This document shows positions 63,638 to 64,000 of a DNA stretch of 64,000 nucleotides, piece by piece. Numbering within the stretch: position 1 is the first letter of the stretch; each line of letters starts with the position of its first letter. Source of the stretch: Rivularia sp. PCC 7116 (GTDB taxonomy: Bacteria > Cyanobacteriota > Cyanobacteriia > Cyanobacteriales > Nostocaceae); the NCBI RefSeq assembly GCF_000316665.1, contig NC_019678.1:1116001-1180000 (forward strand), read 5' to 3'. The notes beneath the pieces are model-generated. The model saw only the letters and a list, made by a program, of their open reading frames with translations. It searched no databases and was not told where the DNA came from. Both the position numbers and the translations under genes were made by a program.

Positions 63638-64000
63638 GACAACCTCTCAAAAATTATTTATTGTATTTAAGTAGTTTATATATTTAATTTTATACCTAAT
63701 ATTAATATACTTACGTATTTACTTTCAAAAAAATACATACTCTTGCATTAATAATTATTTCTTTAATAACCGTATGGGTCATAGTAATAGTTAAGCTGAA
63801 AATTGTTGCTTATTTAAGATTGACTCAAATTAACTATTTTTTTGTATGTCCATCGGATGTCGCAGTAGGAAAACCGTACCTATAAGCAAACTTCAGCATC
63901 CAGAAAGTAGCTCGTAAGGGTTAAGCTTTATTAAAGTAGCTTTTCCCAACCGAGAAGCGATAATAAACTTTCGGTTTTTGTTAACTTTTAATTGCGCTGT
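63638..64000. other. Window-edge intergenic region with a terminator-like hairpin
   Basis: AT-rich sequence for about 200 bp, then a more GC-balanced stretch from about 63845. Near its end AACCGA(G)AAG pairs with CTTTCGGTT (about 63951-63981), followed by TTTTGTT on the plus strand. A short untranslated RNA ending here is conceivable; I cannot match it to a known family. Confidence 0.4.

Noticed and set aside
1-64000. tRNA, rRNA or tmRNA genes
   Set aside because: I saw no cloverleaf-like segment with a T-loop GGTTCRA pattern and no rRNA-like sequence; a dedicated search would be needed to exclude them fully.

Overview
The window looks like a chromosomal segment of a filamentous, probably heterocyst-forming cyanobacterium of the Rivularia/Calothrix/Nostoc type. 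I infer this from the low-GC sequence, about fifteen HIP1 octamers (GCGATCGC; for example near 408, 4543, 21889, 34051 and 46831), abundant intergenic heptamer repeats, a Mo-dependent-nitrogenase C-terminal family protein, an ArsM/ArsS arsenosugar pair, a VTE6-like DUF92 protein and a PEP-CTERM protein. I saw no rRNA, tRNA, CRISPR array, intact IS transposase or prophage module.

Layout. 1-4.8 kb: edge of a D12-class DNA adenine methylase, a GNAT acetyltransferase, and a leftward pair of an animal-type haem peroxidase and a 2OG-Fe(II) oxygenase. 4.8-12.4 kb: an ABC exporter, a two-partner-secretion (FHA-like) surface protein with a G10 tract upstream, a pentapeptide-repeat protein, a charged small protein and a lipase-like hydrolase. 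12.4-20 kb: a VOC protein, NagZ, arsM and arsS, a lipocalin-like protein, a LysM-GH24 muramidase and a beta-helix protein. 20-30.5 kb: a quinone-oxidoreductase-like enzyme, a membrane NACHT ATPase followed by a macro-domain protein, a PEP-CTERM protein, a membrane pentapeptide protein and exonuclease III. 30.5-48.4 kb: a type I secretion neighbourhood. It has an HlyD adaptor at the left and a parvulin plus an HlyB-type ABC exporter at the right. Between them lie a DUF389 protein, a CAP protein and three large extracellular-type peptidases (subtilisin, calpain-like, PPC-subtilisin), plus a DUF92 protein. 48.4-55.3 kb: a decayed VapC locus, a HEAT-repeat protein, a divergent response regulator and histidine kinase, a Mo-nitrogenase-C family protein, QueD and a damaged pentapeptide gene. 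55.3-61.1 kb: a compact four-gene cassette (PLP aminotransferase, isopropylmalate-synthase-like enzyme, di-iron hydroxylase/desaturase, MFS exporter) that looks like an undescribed small-molecule pathway. 61.3-64 kb: an LprI-like protein and a large lipase-fold hydrolase.

How the genes may work together. The peptidases and the beta-helix protein lack visible Sec signals. They sit near an HlyD and an HlyB-like exporter whose C39 domain is catalytically dead, the kind of transporter that handles C-terminal-signal substrates, so a shared type I secretion route is a reasonable inference. The ABC gene is split by a +1 frameshift in a C-rich low-complexity tract; this could be phase variation, decay or an assembly error. 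ArsM and ArsS form a well-understood two-step arsenic methylation/arsenosugar pathway. The 56-61 kb cassette would elongate an alpha-keto acid, transaminate it, hydroxylate or desaturate a product and export it; substrate and product are unknown.

The intergenic DNA is rich in repeats. There are heptamer arrays of several sequences (CCAATTA, CCCATTA, GTAGTTA, GTGAACA), an 8-bp CACTCCCT satellite, a six-copy palindromic family with GGTGYGTNACGGC termini, and two MITE-like elements of about 155 bp side by side at 40.5-40.9 kb.
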